Shown one piece after another: positions 27,138 to 36,191 of a stretch of DNA of 64,000 nucleotides. The stretch lies in assembly GCF_002917885.1 (NCBI RefSeq), contig NZ_PQNY01000006.1:107078-171077 (forward strand), written 5' to 3'. Every line of letters starts with the position of its first letter. Positions within the stretch are counted from its first letter, which is position 1. This stretch comes from Flavobacterium croceum DSM 17960 (GTDB lineage Bacteria; Bacteroidota; Bacteroidia; Flavobacteriales; Flavobacteriaceae). A program made the position numbers and the translations under genes. The notes below the pieces were generated by a model that worked only from the letters and a program-made list of their open reading frames with translations, was not told the origin of the DNA and searched no databases.

Positions 27138-27797
27138 TTATACCTTATTGTAATATCTTTTTTCTATAAAATCAATATCTTTTATAGAATTTTTTGTCCA
27201 CTGCAGTCGGTAATATAAGAGTTCTTCTTCTGATAATTTCCAATTGATGTTCGATTGGCGTAATCTAGTAGTTATATCTTGAATAATGATTGCTGCCGAA
27301 ACCGAAATATTTAAACTCTCAGTAAAACCTACCATCGGAATTTTAATAAAACCATCGGCTTGTGCCATCACTTCTTCAGACAATCCTTCTTTTTCTGTTC
27401 CAAAAAAAATAGCACTTCGTTTAGAAATATCAAACTCATGAAGCATACACGAATCGTTATGAGGCGTTGTGGCAATAATTTGATAATCTTGAGCTTTAAG
27501 GTTGTCTATAGCATCTTGAATACCTGCAAACCTATTAATATTAACCCATTTTTGAGCTCCCATAGCGATTTCTGTATCTATGCGCTTACCAAACTTTTGT
27601 TCTACTACATGAAGCTCTTGCACCCCAAATACCTCACAACTACGCATTACTGCACTGGTATTATGCAATTGATACACATCTTCCATAGCTATAGTAAAAT
27701 GGGTTGTTCTATTTTGTAAAACTTCCAAAAAGCGAGATTTTCTGCTTTCTGTAAGAAAATTAGTTTCCAAATATTCTAAAAAATCAATATCAATCAT
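27138..27797 (-). CDS. TrmH/SpoU-family RNA 2'-O-methyltransferase
   Basis: The SPOUT knot signatures are all visible: motif 1 around NTSAVMRSCEVFGVQELHVV (N and R bind RNA), motif 2 FFGTEKEGLSEEV and motif 3 VGFTESLNISVSAAI. The 219 residues and the N-terminal DFLEYLETNFLTESRKSRF resemble TrmH, which methylates G18 of tRNA with S-adenosylmethionine. Assignment to tRNA G18 rather than an rRNA site is likely but not certain. The gene is monocistronic, and its upstream region contains an unusual repeat block. Confidence 0.88.
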   Translation of the reverse strand: MIDIDFLEYLETNFLTESRKSRFLEVLQNRTTHFTIAMEDVYQLHNTSAVMRSCEVFGVQELHVVEQKFGKRIDTEIAMGAQKWVNINRFAGIQDAIDNLKAQDYQIIATTPHNDSCMLHEFDISKRSAIFFGTEKEGLSEEVMAQADGFIKIPMVGFTESLNISVSAAIIIQDITTRLRQSNINWKLSEEELLYYRLQWTKNSIKDIDFIEKRYYNKV

Positions 27798-28107
27798 AAA
27801 TGAATCTTTTGCCAGTGAATTTTACACCATTTATAATACAACTTATCTTGTAAGTAGTAAATGTTTTTTTATATGCAATAAACCTTACACTTAATATAAT
27901 AAACTTTACATTTAAAACAATAAACCTTACTTTGTTTATATTAAACAATAACTACTAAATATGTAAGGCTATTTTAGTAATATAAAACCTTACTTTATAT
28001 CTATTTAAGCTTTTTTAGTATGATGAAATGGTAACTTTAAAGGCTTAAAAGTGCAAAAATACAATTTAGATATTTATAAAATAAACACAAACGAGTATCT
28101 TTGATAT
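27798..28107. repeat. 310-base intergenic region with a 21-bp tandem repeat and an inverted repeat
   Basis: I find no ORF or RNA gene here. Three 21-bp units start at 27877, 27898 and 27919, each opening AATAAAC(C/T)TTAC, with a degenerate fourth in phase at 27940. At 27963-27993 GTAAGG and CCTTAC form an inverted repeat around a 19-base spacer, and its right arm is again a TAAAACCTTAC copy. The same core therefore recurs at least four times. The region lies between divergent promoters of the trmH-like gene and the sirtuin. Confidence 0.75.
28096..28103 (+). promoter_or_regulatory. -7 element of the sirtuin gene
   Basis: TATCTTTG (TAnnTTTG) ends four bases before the ATG, predicting a nearly leaderless transcript. 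Confidence 0.55.
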
Positions 28108-28803
28108 ATGAAGAAAAAATTAGTAGTGCTTACTGGTGCGGGCATTTCTGCCGAGAGTGGCATCTCTACTTTTAGAGATGCTGGCGGACTTTGGGAAGGG
28201 CATGATATTATGGAAGTTGCCTCGCCTAACGGTTTTAAAAATAATCCAAAACTTGTATTAGAGTTTTACAATTTAAGAAGAAAACAACTGCATCAGGTAC
28301 AACCTAATATTGGACATCGCACTTTGGTAGAATTGGAGACATATTTTGATGTGCATATAATTACTCAAAATGTAGATAACCTACACGAACAAGCAGGAAG
28401 CAGTAATGTACTGCACTTGCATGGCGAACTTTTTAAAGTGAGAAGCACTGCAAATCCAAATAGTATACTTGAATGGAAACATGATTTACTTTTGGGAGAT
28501 ACCGATAATGAAGGTTATCAACTTCGCCCACATATTGTATGGTTTGGCGAAGAAGTACCTGCTATTGAAGAGGCTGTAAACATAACGAGAGAAGCCGATT
28601 ATTTTGTTATTATTGGTACATCAATGCAAGTATATCCTGCTGCTAGCTTAATACATCACACAAAACCTAATTGCCCTATTTTTTATATAGATCCTAGTCC
28701 GGCAACATTGTATGATGTTACAAATCCTCTAGAAATAATAAAAAATACAGCTTGCCATGGTGTACCTATTTTAAAAGAAAAATTGTTACACCTTTTCTTT
28801 TAA
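28108..28803 (+). CDS. cobB: Class III sirtuin (NAD-dependent lysine deacylase), zinc-less
   Basis: The 231-residue sirtuin has the NAD-binding GAGISAESGISTFR (10-23), TQNVDNLH (86-93) and the catalytic His105 (HLHGEL). Tyr54 and Arg57 (FYNLRR) form the YxxR signature of SIRT5/CobB-type enzymes that prefer succinyl and malonyl groups. The four cysteines that normally bind structural zinc after the catalytic His are absent: only two Cys occur, both near the C-terminus. Known relatives in Bacteroidota share this loss. It probably removes acyl marks from metabolic enzymes. It stands alone with its own promoter. Confidence 0.9.
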   Translation: MKKKLVVLTGAGISAESGISTFRDAGGLWEGHDIMEVASPNGFKNNPKLVLEFYNLRRKQLHQVQPNIGHRTLVELETYFDVHIITQNVDNLHEQAGSSNVLHLHGELFKVRSTANPNSILEWKHDLLLGDTDNEGYQLRPHIVWFGEEVPAIEEAVNITREADYFVIIGTSMQVYPAASLIHHTKPNCPIFYIDPSPATLYDVTNPLEIIKNTACHGVPILKEKLLHLFF

Positions 28804-28843
28804 GTTCTCTACAAACTCATTTTTAAATTGAGTAATTAAATAC

Positions 28844-28851
28844 TACTTTTG
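28844..28851 (+). promoter_or_regulatory. -7 element of purB
   Basis: TACTTTTG fits TAnnTTTG and lies 19 bases before the purB ATG. No -33 TTG is found at ideal distance. Confidence 0.5.
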
Positions 28852-28870
28852 CACCTTAACAACACAACAC

Positions 28871-30214
28871 ATGCAATTGACAACTCTAAACGCAATTTCA
28901 CCTATAGATGGGCGTTATCGTTCAAAAACAGAATCTTTAGCACAGTATTTTTCGGAAGAAGCTCTTATAAAATATCGTGTTTTGGTAGAAATAGAATATT
29001 TTATCGCTTTATGCGAATTGCCATTACCTCAACTAGCATCTATTGATGTATCTATTTTTGCAAAACTTAGGGCTTTGTATGAAAATTTTTCTACCGAAGA
29101 TGCACTATGGATTAAACAAACCGAACAGACTACCAATCATGATGTAAAAGCGGTTGAATATTTTTTAAAAAATAAGTTTGAAACTTTAGGCTTAAATCAA
29201 TATAAAGAATTTATTCATTTTGGTTTAACTTCTCAAGATATTAATAATACAGCCATTCCGCTTTCTACAAAAAATGCTTTTGAAAAATGCTATTTGCCAG
29301 CACTTATTGCTTTGGTTTCTAAACTTAAAGATTTGGTGGTAACATGGCAATATATACCTATGCTTGCTCGTACCCATGGGCAACCTGCTTCTCCTACCCG
29401 ATTGGGTAAAGAAATTGAAGTATTTGTAGAGCGTATAGAAGAACAACTTAGATTGCTTTTTAATATACCTTTTGCTGCAAAATTTGGTGGTGCCACCGGA
29501 AATTTTAATGCGCATAAAATAGCTTACCCTACTATAGATTGGAAACAGTTTGGAACTCAATTTGTACAGCAAACCTTGGGTTTACACCATTCTTTTCCAA
29601 CAACACAAATAGAACATTACGACCATTTTGCTGCCTTTTGCGATGCTTTAAAACGTATTAATACAATACTACTCGATTTGGATAGAGATATTTGGACGTA
29701 TGTTTCTATGGATTATTTTAAACAAAAAATAAAAGAAGGCGAAATAGGCTCATCGGCTATGCCACATAAAGTAAACCCTATAGATTTTGAAAACAGCGAA
29801 GGAAATTTGGGTATTGCTAACGCTCTTTTTGAACATTTTGCATCGAAACTGCCTGTTTCGAGATTACAACGCGACCTTACCGATAGTACTGTATTGCGTA
29901 ATATAGGTGTGCCTTTTGGACATACACTTATTGCTCTAGAATCTACATTAAAAGGATTGAATAAATTACTTTTAAACGAAACCAAACTGTCTGAAGAATT
30001 AGAAAACAATTGGGCGGTAGTTGCCGAAGCTATTCAAACTATTTTGCGCAGAGAAAATTATCCAAACCCTTACGAAGCTTTAAAAGATTTAACAAGAACA
30101 AATACTATAATTAATAAAAAAGCTATACACGAGTTTATTGAAACACTACAAGTATCTGATGAGGTAAAAAATGAATTGTTACAAATTACACCGAGTAATT
30201 ACTTAGGTATTTAA
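28871..30214 (+). CDS. purB: Adenylosuccinate lyase
   Basis: PurB removes fumarate from SAICAR and from adenylosuccinate, so it acts twice in purine synthesis. The 447-residue protein carries the fumarase-superfamily signature SSAMPHKVNPIDFENSEGN, the flexible catalytic loop. ISPIDGRYRSK at the N-terminus, TTNHDVKAVEY, HFGLTSQDINNTA and LARTHGQPASPTRLGKE are further blocks of the E. coli-like group. The gene is monocistronic. Its stop overlaps a small minus-strand ORF. Confidence 0.97.
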   Translation: MQLTTLNAISPIDGRYRSKTESLAQYFSEEALIKYRVLVEIEYFIALCELPLPQLASIDVSIFAKLRALYENFSTEDALWIKQTEQTTNHDVKAVEYFLKNKFETLGLNQYKEFIHFGLTSQDINNTAIPLSTKNAFEKCYLPALIALVSKLKDLVVTWQYIPMLARTHGQPASPTRLGKEIEVFVERIEEQLRLLFNIPFAAKFGGATGNFNAHKIAYPTIDWKQFGTQFVQQTLGLHHSFPTTQIEHYDHFAAFCDALKRINTILLDLDRDIWTYVSMDYFKQKIKEGEIGSSAMPHKVNPIDFENSEGNLGIANALFEHFASKLPVSRLQRDLTDSTVLRNIGVPFGHTLIALESTLKGLNKLLLNETKLSEELENNWAVVAEAIQTILRRENYPNPYEALKDLTRTNTIINKKAIHEFIETLQVSDEVKNELLQITPSNYLGI

Positions 30215-30330
30215 TCCTTTTTTCTTAAAATTAAATAGATAAGTAAAATAATTGCACCCAAAATTGCTATTGAAAAACTTAATATTCCTAAAGAGTCATT
30301 AGTATAGTTAATATAACAATCGTACAACAT
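30211..30330 (-). CDS. Possible 39-residue single-pass membrane protein
   Basis: A short ORF runs from an ATG at 30330 to a TAA that overlaps the purB stop region. Its product has a polar N-terminus of about 13 residues (MLYDCYINYTNDS) and one long hydrophobic helix (LGILSFSIAILGAIILLIYLI). A basic end (LRKKD) follows, a textbook positive-inside signal-anchor layout. It is followed by no other gene on that strand until rho-distant DNA. The terminator hairpin at 30352 lies upstream of it. Chance ORFs of this size occur in AT-rich spacers, so it is only a candidate. Confidence 0.4.
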   Translation of the reverse strand: MLYDCYINYTNDSLGILSFSIAILGAIILLIYLILRKKD

Positions 30331-30351
30331 ATATAGAAACAAAAAATAGGG

Positions 30352-30380
30352 AAGTCTGAGAATAACTCAGACTTTTTTTA
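30352..30380. terminator. Terminator between purB and the DUF2971 gene
   Basis: A perfect 9-bp stem (30352-30360 with 30366-30374) and 5-nt loop, with eight T on the + strand. It overlaps the DUF2971 stop codon and can end that transcript as well. Confidence 0.75.
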
Positions 30381-31079
30381 TATTAAAATATCACTTTCCA
30401 AATCAGATTTTTCTATAGTAAAACCATAATCTAACTTTGATACAAGCTCTATAACAAGCTTTTTATACCAATTTTCACTCTTAGGATGAATGTATATTTT
30501 TTCTATTAATTGATCGATATCAACATTAATTTTTAAACCGTCATTTATTTTGATTTCTCTTTCAGATAAATCAGAAATAATGCGAATTTCTCTTTCATAT
30601 TGAAAACTTTTGCGTTTAAACATAAAAGGGAAAAACATATCGTCAAAAGGAATATATTCTTTTTTATAATCTATATAATTAACCTCTCCAATAAACTGTT
30701 TGTATTGCACTTCGGCTTCTAATGCTTTTTGCAGTCGACCAATGGTAGATTGAATAGCTAAACCTTCACTGTTTTGAGTGAATATTTGCCACATAGCAAA
30801 CGATTCATATTCATTGATATGCCAACTACTCACTACAACTTTTTCGCGGTGCGACTTGTAGTAATTTAAAAATTCGGGGTTATTTTCTGATAATTTTTTA
30901 ATCTCTTCAAAAGTAGGTTCGCTAAATGTCCCTTCATACTGATCTTCAAACTTATCAGATCGAGACATAAATAATTTTTTAGATAATAATAAATCTAAAA
31001 ATTTTGACAAATCTAAATATTTCCAAACTATAGTATTAGGATCATTTGGTAATTTAATATTTTGATTTTCTACATACAT
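30378..31079 (-). CDS. DUF2971 protein
   Basis: The 233 residues match DUF2971, a family of cytosolic proteins of unknown activity. They open with a VWKYLDLSKFLDLLLSKKLFMSRSDKFEDQYEG segment that I read as the family core (W/Y-F-LF-R-DFxDxxEG). VVSSWHINEYESFAMWQIF and FKRKSFQYEREIRII (ending in the conserved ERE) are the other hallmark blocks. These resemble ADP-ribosyltransferase-like folds in some comparisons, which is unproven. The gene starts two bases after the ABC exporter stop, so it belongs to that operon, although the family is usually patchily distributed and often accessory. Confidence 0.82.
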   Translation of the reverse strand: MYVENQNIKLPNDPNTIVWKYLDLSKFLDLLLSKKLFMSRSDKFEDQYEGTFSEPTFEEIKKLSENNPEFLNYYKSHREKVVVSSWHINEYESFAMWQIFTQNSEGLAIQSTIGRLQKALEAEVQYKQFIGEVNYIDYKKEYIPFDDMFFPFMFKRKSFQYEREIRIISDLSEREIKINDGLKINVDIDQLIEKIYIHPKSENWYKKLVIELVSKLDYGFTIEKSDLESDILI

Positions 31080-31081
31080 TG

Positions 31082-32911
31082 TTAATCAAAAGATTGTAAA
31101 GAAACTAATTTGGCATAAGTGCCATTTTTTGCTAACAATTCTGTATGCGTACCTTGCTCTACAATTTCGCCTTTGTTCATTACTACAATTAAATCGGCTT
31201 TTTGAATCGTAGAAAGTCTGTGCGCTATAACTACAGAAGTTCTATTTTGCATCATATTTTCGAGTGCTACTTGTACGAGTTTTTCACTCTCGGTATCCAA
31301 CGCAGATGTAGCTTCATCTAAAATCATAATAGGAGGATTTTTCAAAACAGCTCTAGCAATAGAAAGTCTTTGTTTTTGACCTCCAGATAGTTTTCCTCCT
31401 GCATCGCCTATATTTGTATCGATACCTTGCGGCAAATTATTTACAAACTCATGAGCATTTGCAATCTTTAAAGCATTTGCAATTTCTTCATCGGTAGCAT
31501 TTGGTTTACCAATTAACAAATTATTTTTTATTGTATCGTTAAATAAAATAGAGTCTTGTGTTACAAGTCCCATTAAATTTCGTAACGACTTCAAAGTCAT
31601 CTGCTTAACATCTACTCCATCGATTTTAATTTGTCCTTCGTTTACATCGTAAAAACGAGTGAGCAAATTAGCAATAGTACTTTTACCACTACCCGATTGA
31701 CCTACAAGAGCAACTGTTTTTCCTTTTGGAACTTGCAAAGAAAAGTTTTTGAGTACATAGTCTTGCTCGTACTTAAAATTGATATTTTCTATTACTAATT
31801 CATTTTCAAATGTGTTCTTATCAATGGCGTTGTCAGCATCTACAATATCATTGTGTTGCTCGAGCAAAGTAAATACTCGTTCTGCAGCTGCCAAACCACT
31901 TTTTACTTGATAAGAAGCTTTTGAAATAGCTTTTGCAGGCGTTAAAATAGTATAGGCTAATCCAATATAACCAATAAAAGATGTAGCATCCAAACTGTGA
32001 TCTACTAAAACCAAATAACCTCCGTAAACCAAGAGAATAGCAATTGTAATAATGCCCAAAAATTCGCTCATAGGCGAAGCTAAATTATTTTTATTAGCAA
32101 TACTTGTACTCAACTTTAATAACCTATGTATAGAATCATTAAATTTTTGAATAAAAATAGGTTCTGCGTTAAAACTTTTAACCACTTTAAGACCTGTAAG
32201 TGTTTCATCTAAAGTAGATATAAAAATACCTTGTTCTTGTTGAGCTCTTACAGATTTTGATTTTAAACTCTTACCAATTTTTGAAATAATAAATCCAGAA
32301 ATAGGGATAAAAACAAACACAAAAAGAGTAAGTTTGATGCTAATAATCATCATAGAAATTAGCGAAAAAAGTATAGTGAGAGGCTCTCTTACTATAAGCT
32401 CAAATATTTGAAAAAAAGAATTTTGTACCTCTCCTACATCACCGAGCATTTTTGTCATAACATCGCCTTTTCTTTGGTCTGAGTAGTACGATACAGGAAG
32501 GTTAATTATTTTATTGTATAATTGTTTTCTCATATCTGTTAGTACTCCATTTCTCAATATTGTAGATTGGTTTGAACCTAAATAATTAAAGAGATTTTTT
32601 AATAATGCTGTTATAATCACTATAGTTACTACAAAATACAAAGACGATTGTATACCATGTACTTGAGCAATAGAAGTTATTTTATAATTAAAATAATCTC
32701 CAAAATATGCACCTATTTTTGTAAATCCTTTGTAAATTGGCTTTTTATATACTTGATTTTCTTTACCAAACAGAACTTGAAGTGTAGGTATTAATGTAAC
32801 CATTAATAGCGTAGAAAAAAGAGCATAAAAAACATTGAATATCGTGTTTAATATTACATTTTTTTTATACTTAGCTACATAGGGTAGTATTTTCTTTAAA
32901 TTTTGATCCAT
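31082..32911 (-). CDS. MsbA-like ABC exporter
   Basis: The 609-residue half-exporter has six membrane helices (about 20-330) and an ATPase domain with Walker A VGQSGSGKS (403-411), signature LSGGQ (508-512) and Walker B IMILDEATS. The layout and the envelope-related neighbours (glycosyltransferase, phosphohexomutase) suggest a lipid or lipid-linked exporter such as the lipid A flippase MsbA. The sequence alone does not decide this. It begins four bases after the phosphohexomutase gene and is followed two bases later by DUF2971. Confidence 0.92.
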   Translation of the reverse strand: MDQNLKKILPYVAKYKKNVILNTIFNVFYALFSTLLMVTLIPTLQVLFGKENQVYKKPIYKGFTKIGAYFGDYFNYKITSIAQVHGIQSSLYFVVTIVIITALLKNLFNYLGSNQSTILRNGVLTDMRKQLYNKIINLPVSYYSDQRKGDVMTKMLGDVGEVQNSFFQIFELIVREPLTILFSLISMMIISIKLTLFVFVFIPISGFIISKIGKSLKSKSVRAQQEQGIFISTLDETLTGLKVVKSFNAEPIFIQKFNDSIHRLLKLSTSIANKNNLASPMSEFLGIITIAILLVYGGYLVLVDHSLDATSFIGYIGLAYTILTPAKAISKASYQVKSGLAAAERVFTLLEQHNDIVDADNAIDKNTFENELVIENINFKYEQDYVLKNFSLQVPKGKTVALVGQSGSGKSTIANLLTRFYDVNEGQIKIDGVDVKQMTLKSLRNLMGLVTQDSILFNDTIKNNLLIGKPNATDEEIANALKIANAHEFVNNLPQGIDTNIGDAGGKLSGGQKQRLSIARAVLKNPPIMILDEATSALDTESEKLVQVALENMMQNRTSVVIAHRLSTIQKADLIVVMNKGEIVEQGTHTELLAKNGTYAKLVSLQSFD

Positions 32912-32915
32912 TCGA

Positions 32916-34643
32916 TTAATTTAATTTCATGTCAGAAATAATGCGCTGAATTTTAGCATCTAATAGCTCTTCTGTTTGAGGTGCGCTTGTTACCTCATCT
33001 AAAGAAGTATTTACACTAAAATAAAACTTTATTTTAGGCTCTGTTCCGCTTGGTCTAGCACAAATTTTAGAACCATCTTCGAGGTAATAGATTAATACAT
33101 TCGATTTTGGTACTGTAATAGCAAATTCTTCATTATTCATAAAGTCTTTACCTATAGACGATTGATAATCTTCTACACAAACTACACGTTGCCCTGCAAT
33201 TTCGGTTAAAGGATTTTGACGTAAATCAATCATCATTTGTTTTATTTCATTGGCTCCTTCTATACCTTTTTTGGTAATAGAAATTAAGTGTTCTTTGTAA
33301 AAACCATAATCTACATATAGATTAAGCAACTCTTTGTACAAACTACTACCCGATGCTTTGGCTTGAGCAGCAATTTCGCAAATTAACAAAGTAGCCGCTA
33401 CAGCATCTTTATCACGAACAGCATCGCCCACCATAAAACCAAAACTTTCTTCTCCGCCACCAATAAATTTAAGGTCTGGAAAATCTTTTATAAACTTGGC
33501 TATCCATTTAAAACCTGTTAATCCAACTTTGCATTCTACATTGTAAGCACTAGCTAATTCAAGCATCATTGGTGTAGATACAATTGTAGAACCAATAAAT
33601 TGTTTTCCGTTTATTTTTCCTGCTTGTTTCCATTGCTCTAGCAAGTAAGCTGTCATAATAACCATAGTTTGATTACCATTTAGCAAAATAAGTTTATTGT
33701 TGGTATCACGTACAGCTACACCAAGTCTATCAGAATCTGGATCGGTACCAATAACAAGATCTGCATTAATTTGGTTTGCCAAATTTAAAGCCATTGTAAG
33801 TGCTTCGGGCTCTTCGGGGTTTGGCGATTTTACTGTAGGGAAATCTCCATTGGGAACTTCTTGTTCTTTTACTATATTCAAATCGGTATATCCTGCTAAT
33901 TGCAACACGTTTGGAATTGCTTTTATTGATGTACCATGCAAAGAAGTATATACTATTTTAAGATTTTGTTTGGCTTGCGCTGGTGTATTAAAACTTGCGT
34001 TTTCTACTGTAGATTTCCAGAAAGCGTTGTCTATATCTTTATCTATATATTCAATAAGATTTTTATTGGCATTAAAATGAATTTCATTATAATTTAATGC
34101 TTCTATAACCTGAATTATTTCGGCGTCTTGTGGTGGCACGAGTTGTCCTCCATCTTGCCAATATACCTTGTACCCATTATATTCAGGCGGATTGTGTGAA
34201 GCTGTAAGTACTATACCCGCATGACAATGTAAATATTTTAAAGCAAATGATAATTCGGGGGTTGGGCGCATTTCAGAAAATAAAAAAACTTTAATTCCGT
34301 TGGCAGAAAAAACATCTGCCACTACTTGAGCCAATGTATCGCTGTTATGACGGCAATCGTATGCAATTGCTACTTTGAGTTCTTCGTTTGGAAAAACTTG
34401 TTTCATATAATTGGCTATGCCTTGCGTATTTTTTCCTAAGGTATATTTATTTATTCTATTGGTACCTACACCCATTATACCTCGCATTCCGCCTGTACCA
34501 AATTCTAAATTTTTATAAAAACTTTCTTCCAATTCTTTTGGGTTGGAAGTTATCATGTTTTGAATAGTTTGTTGTGTTTGCGCATCAAATGTTGGGGTAA
34601 GCCATTCGTTTGCTTTTTTTAAGATATCTTCTTGAATATTCAT
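32916..34643 (-). CDS. Phosphoglucomutase/phosphomannomutase (alpha-D-phosphohexomutase)
   Basis: The enzyme interconverts hexose 1- and 6-phosphates. The catalytic phosphoserine is Ser149 in LTASHNPPEYNG. The magnesium loop is GTDPDSDRLGV, the sugar loop GGEESFGFMVGD, and the phosphate-binding loop SKICARPSGTEPKIKFYF. At 575 residues it belongs to the PgcA/PGM2-like long group. Products feed sugar nucleotides for envelope glycans, consistent with the glycosyltransferase 60 bases upstream. Confidence 0.95.
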   Translation of the reverse strand: MNIQEDILKKANEWLTPTFDAQTQQTIQNMITSNPKELEESFYKNLEFGTGGMRGIMGVGTNRINKYTLGKNTQGIANYMKQVFPNEELKVAIAYDCRHNSDTLAQVVADVFSANGIKVFLFSEMRPTPELSFALKYLHCHAGIVLTASHNPPEYNGYKVYWQDGGQLVPPQDAEIIQVIEALNYNEIHFNANKNLIEYIDKDIDNAFWKSTVENASFNTPAQAKQNLKIVYTSLHGTSIKAIPNVLQLAGYTDLNIVKEQEVPNGDFPTVKSPNPEEPEALTMALNLANQINADLVIGTDPDSDRLGVAVRDTNNKLILLNGNQTMVIMTAYLLEQWKQAGKINGKQFIGSTIVSTPMMLELASAYNVECKVGLTGFKWIAKFIKDFPDLKFIGGGEESFGFMVGDAVRDKDAVAATLLICEIAAQAKASGSSLYKELLNLYVDYGFYKEHLISITKKGIEGANEIKQMMIDLRQNPLTEIAGQRVVCVEDYQSSIGKDFMNNEEFAITVPKSNVLIYYLEDGSKICARPSGTEPKIKFYFSVNTSLDEVTSAPQTEELLDAKIQRIISDMKLN

Positions 34644-34704
34644 AATATATATTTAATAACAAATTGTACAAATGAGATAGAAAACCCTTTTGTGTACAAT
34701 AATT

Positions 34705-35661
34705 TTACAAATTGACTTCGGTAGCTATTTTATAACGTTCTTCATTGTTTTTGGTACGCAAAATAATTTCTCCTAAAAAGCCTGCTACAAATAGTTGCGA
34801 ACCAATTATCATAGAAGTGATAGCAATATAAAATAATGGATTTTGAGTTACCAATATTGTATGGAAACCCGAATATAGTTTTATCATTTTAAAAAGGATA
34901 ATAAATCCTGTAGATAAAAAACCTAATACAAACATAATTACTCCTAAGGCTCCAAAAAAGTGCATAGGTCTTTTTCCGTATTTAGATATAAACCAAATGG
35001 TTATTAAGTCTAAAAAACCATTTATAAATCGGTCTATACCAAATTTAGATTCTCCATACTTTCTTGCTTGGTGTTTTACTACTTTTTCACCTATTTTGCT
35101 AAATCCTGCATTTTTTGCTAATACTGGAATGTAACGGTGCATTTCGCCAGAAACCTCAATGTTTTTGATAACCAAATTCTTATAAGCCTTTAGCCCACAA
35201 TTAAAATCGTTTAAGTATACTCCCGATGTTTTTCGGGCGGCCCAATTGAATAACTTTGAGGGTAAATTTTTAGTTACAACATGGTCGTAACGCTTTTTTT
35301 TCCAACCCGAAACCAAATCATAATTTTCTTGGGCTATCATATTAAAAAGTTGCGGAATTTCTTCGGGACTATCTTGCAAATCGGCATCCATAGTAATTAC
35401 TATATCTCCTTTGGCTTTGGCAAAACCAGCATGCAATGCCTGTGATTTACCGTAGTTTCTAAAAAACTTAATTCCTTTAACGTTTGCGTCTTTTTGTGAA
35501 AGTTCTTGTATGGTTTCCCAAGAATGATCTGTACTGCCATCGTCTATAAAAATAATTTCATAACTGTAATTATTTTCATGCATAACCTTTAAAATCCATT
35601 GATGTAACTCGGGCAACGATTCTTTTTCGTTGAGTAAAGGAATTATAATTGATAAATTCAT
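34705..35661 (-). CDS. GT2 polyprenyl-phosphate glycosyltransferase with two membrane helices
   Basis: The 318-residue enzyme has a GT-A catalytic domain with SIIIPLLNEKESLPELH, IFIDDGSTDHSWE and MDADLQDSPEEIP (the DxD and nearby acceptor-loop signature of the DPM1/GtrB/ArnC group). Two hydrophobic helices (about 230-260 and 270-300) lie near the C-terminus. These enzymes load a sugar onto undecaprenyl phosphate at the inner membrane for later transfer to envelope polymers. The sugar is not predictable. Its start shares one base with the end of the DUF4199 gene. Confidence 0.9.
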   Translation of the reverse strand: MNLSIIIPLLNEKESLPELHQWILKVMHENNYSYEIIFIDDGSTDHSWETIQELSQKDANVKGIKFFRNYGKSQALHAGFAKAKGDIVITMDADLQDSPEEIPQLFNMIAQENYDLVSGWKKKRYDHVVTKNLPSKLFNWAARKTSGVYLNDFNCGLKAYKNLVIKNIEVSGEMHRYIPVLAKNAGFSKIGEKVVKHQARKYGESKFGIDRFINGFLDLITIWFISKYGKRPMHFFGALGVIMFVLGFLSTGFIILFKMIKLYSGFHTILVTQNPLFYIAITSMIIGSQLFVAGFLGEIILRTKNNEERYKIATEVNL

Positions 35662-36191
35662 TAATATATTTCTTTGTTTCTAGATTTAAAGATTGCAGCT
35701 AATATTAAACCAAGAATGATTGCTCCAATAAGTGCTTGAAAGAAACCCATTACTTGACCTTTTAATGAAAATTGAGAGTTTTCTTTGATTTCTTGAACTA
35801 CTTCGGCTATTTGTTCTTGTGGAGAATTGAATTTTTCTAACATTTCTACCTGAAAATCAACTAAATGTTCTGTGATTATTTCTCTAGCTTGGGTATCAAA
35901 ATAATTGAAAAGAAAAATATTAAATAATGTAGATATGGATATTCCTATGAGAGCAGATACAAAATAGGCTGTAAAACCTTCTTTAAAACTTAATACACCA
36001 CGTTGTTCTTTTTTACATTTTTGAAGTAAAACTATACCTATTACAATCCAAACTCCTATTAATCCAAACCCTATCCAAACATTGACGAATAGTTTTAGAT
36101 TTATTATATACATAAGTAGCGTAACTAACACGGCAATTGCTCCAGAAATTAAACCAAAGTTAATTGCATTTTTTTTAATAATTGGAATCAT
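35661..36191 (-). CDS. DUF4199 membrane protein
   Basis: The 176-residue protein has four hydrophobic helices: 10-30, 35-55, 70-95 and 148-170. A cytosolic or periplasmic charged loop lies between the last two (EHLVDFQVEMLEKFN). This is the pattern of DUF4199, a Bacteroidota family of unknown role that is commonly found directly before a GT2 gene, as here. It could help the glycosyltransferase in the membrane, which is inference from gene order only. Confidence 0.82.
   Translation of the reverse strand: MIPIIKKNAINFGLISGAIAVLVTLLMYIINLKLFVNVWIGFGLIGVWIVIGIVLLQKCKKEQRGVLSFKEGFTAYFVSALIGISISTLFNIFLFNYFDTQAREIITEHLVDFQVEMLEKFNSPQEQIAEVVQEIKENSQFSLKGQVMGFFQALIGAIILGLILAAIFKSRNKEIY

Noticed and set aside
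27877..27939. CRISPR array made of the 21-bp units
   Set aside because: Units are contiguous and similar throughout, with no unique spacers, and no cas genes occur in the window.
28108..28803. SIR2-type antiphage defence protein
   Set aside because: It is a compact class III sirtuin with deacylase motifs and no effector domain or partner defence gene.
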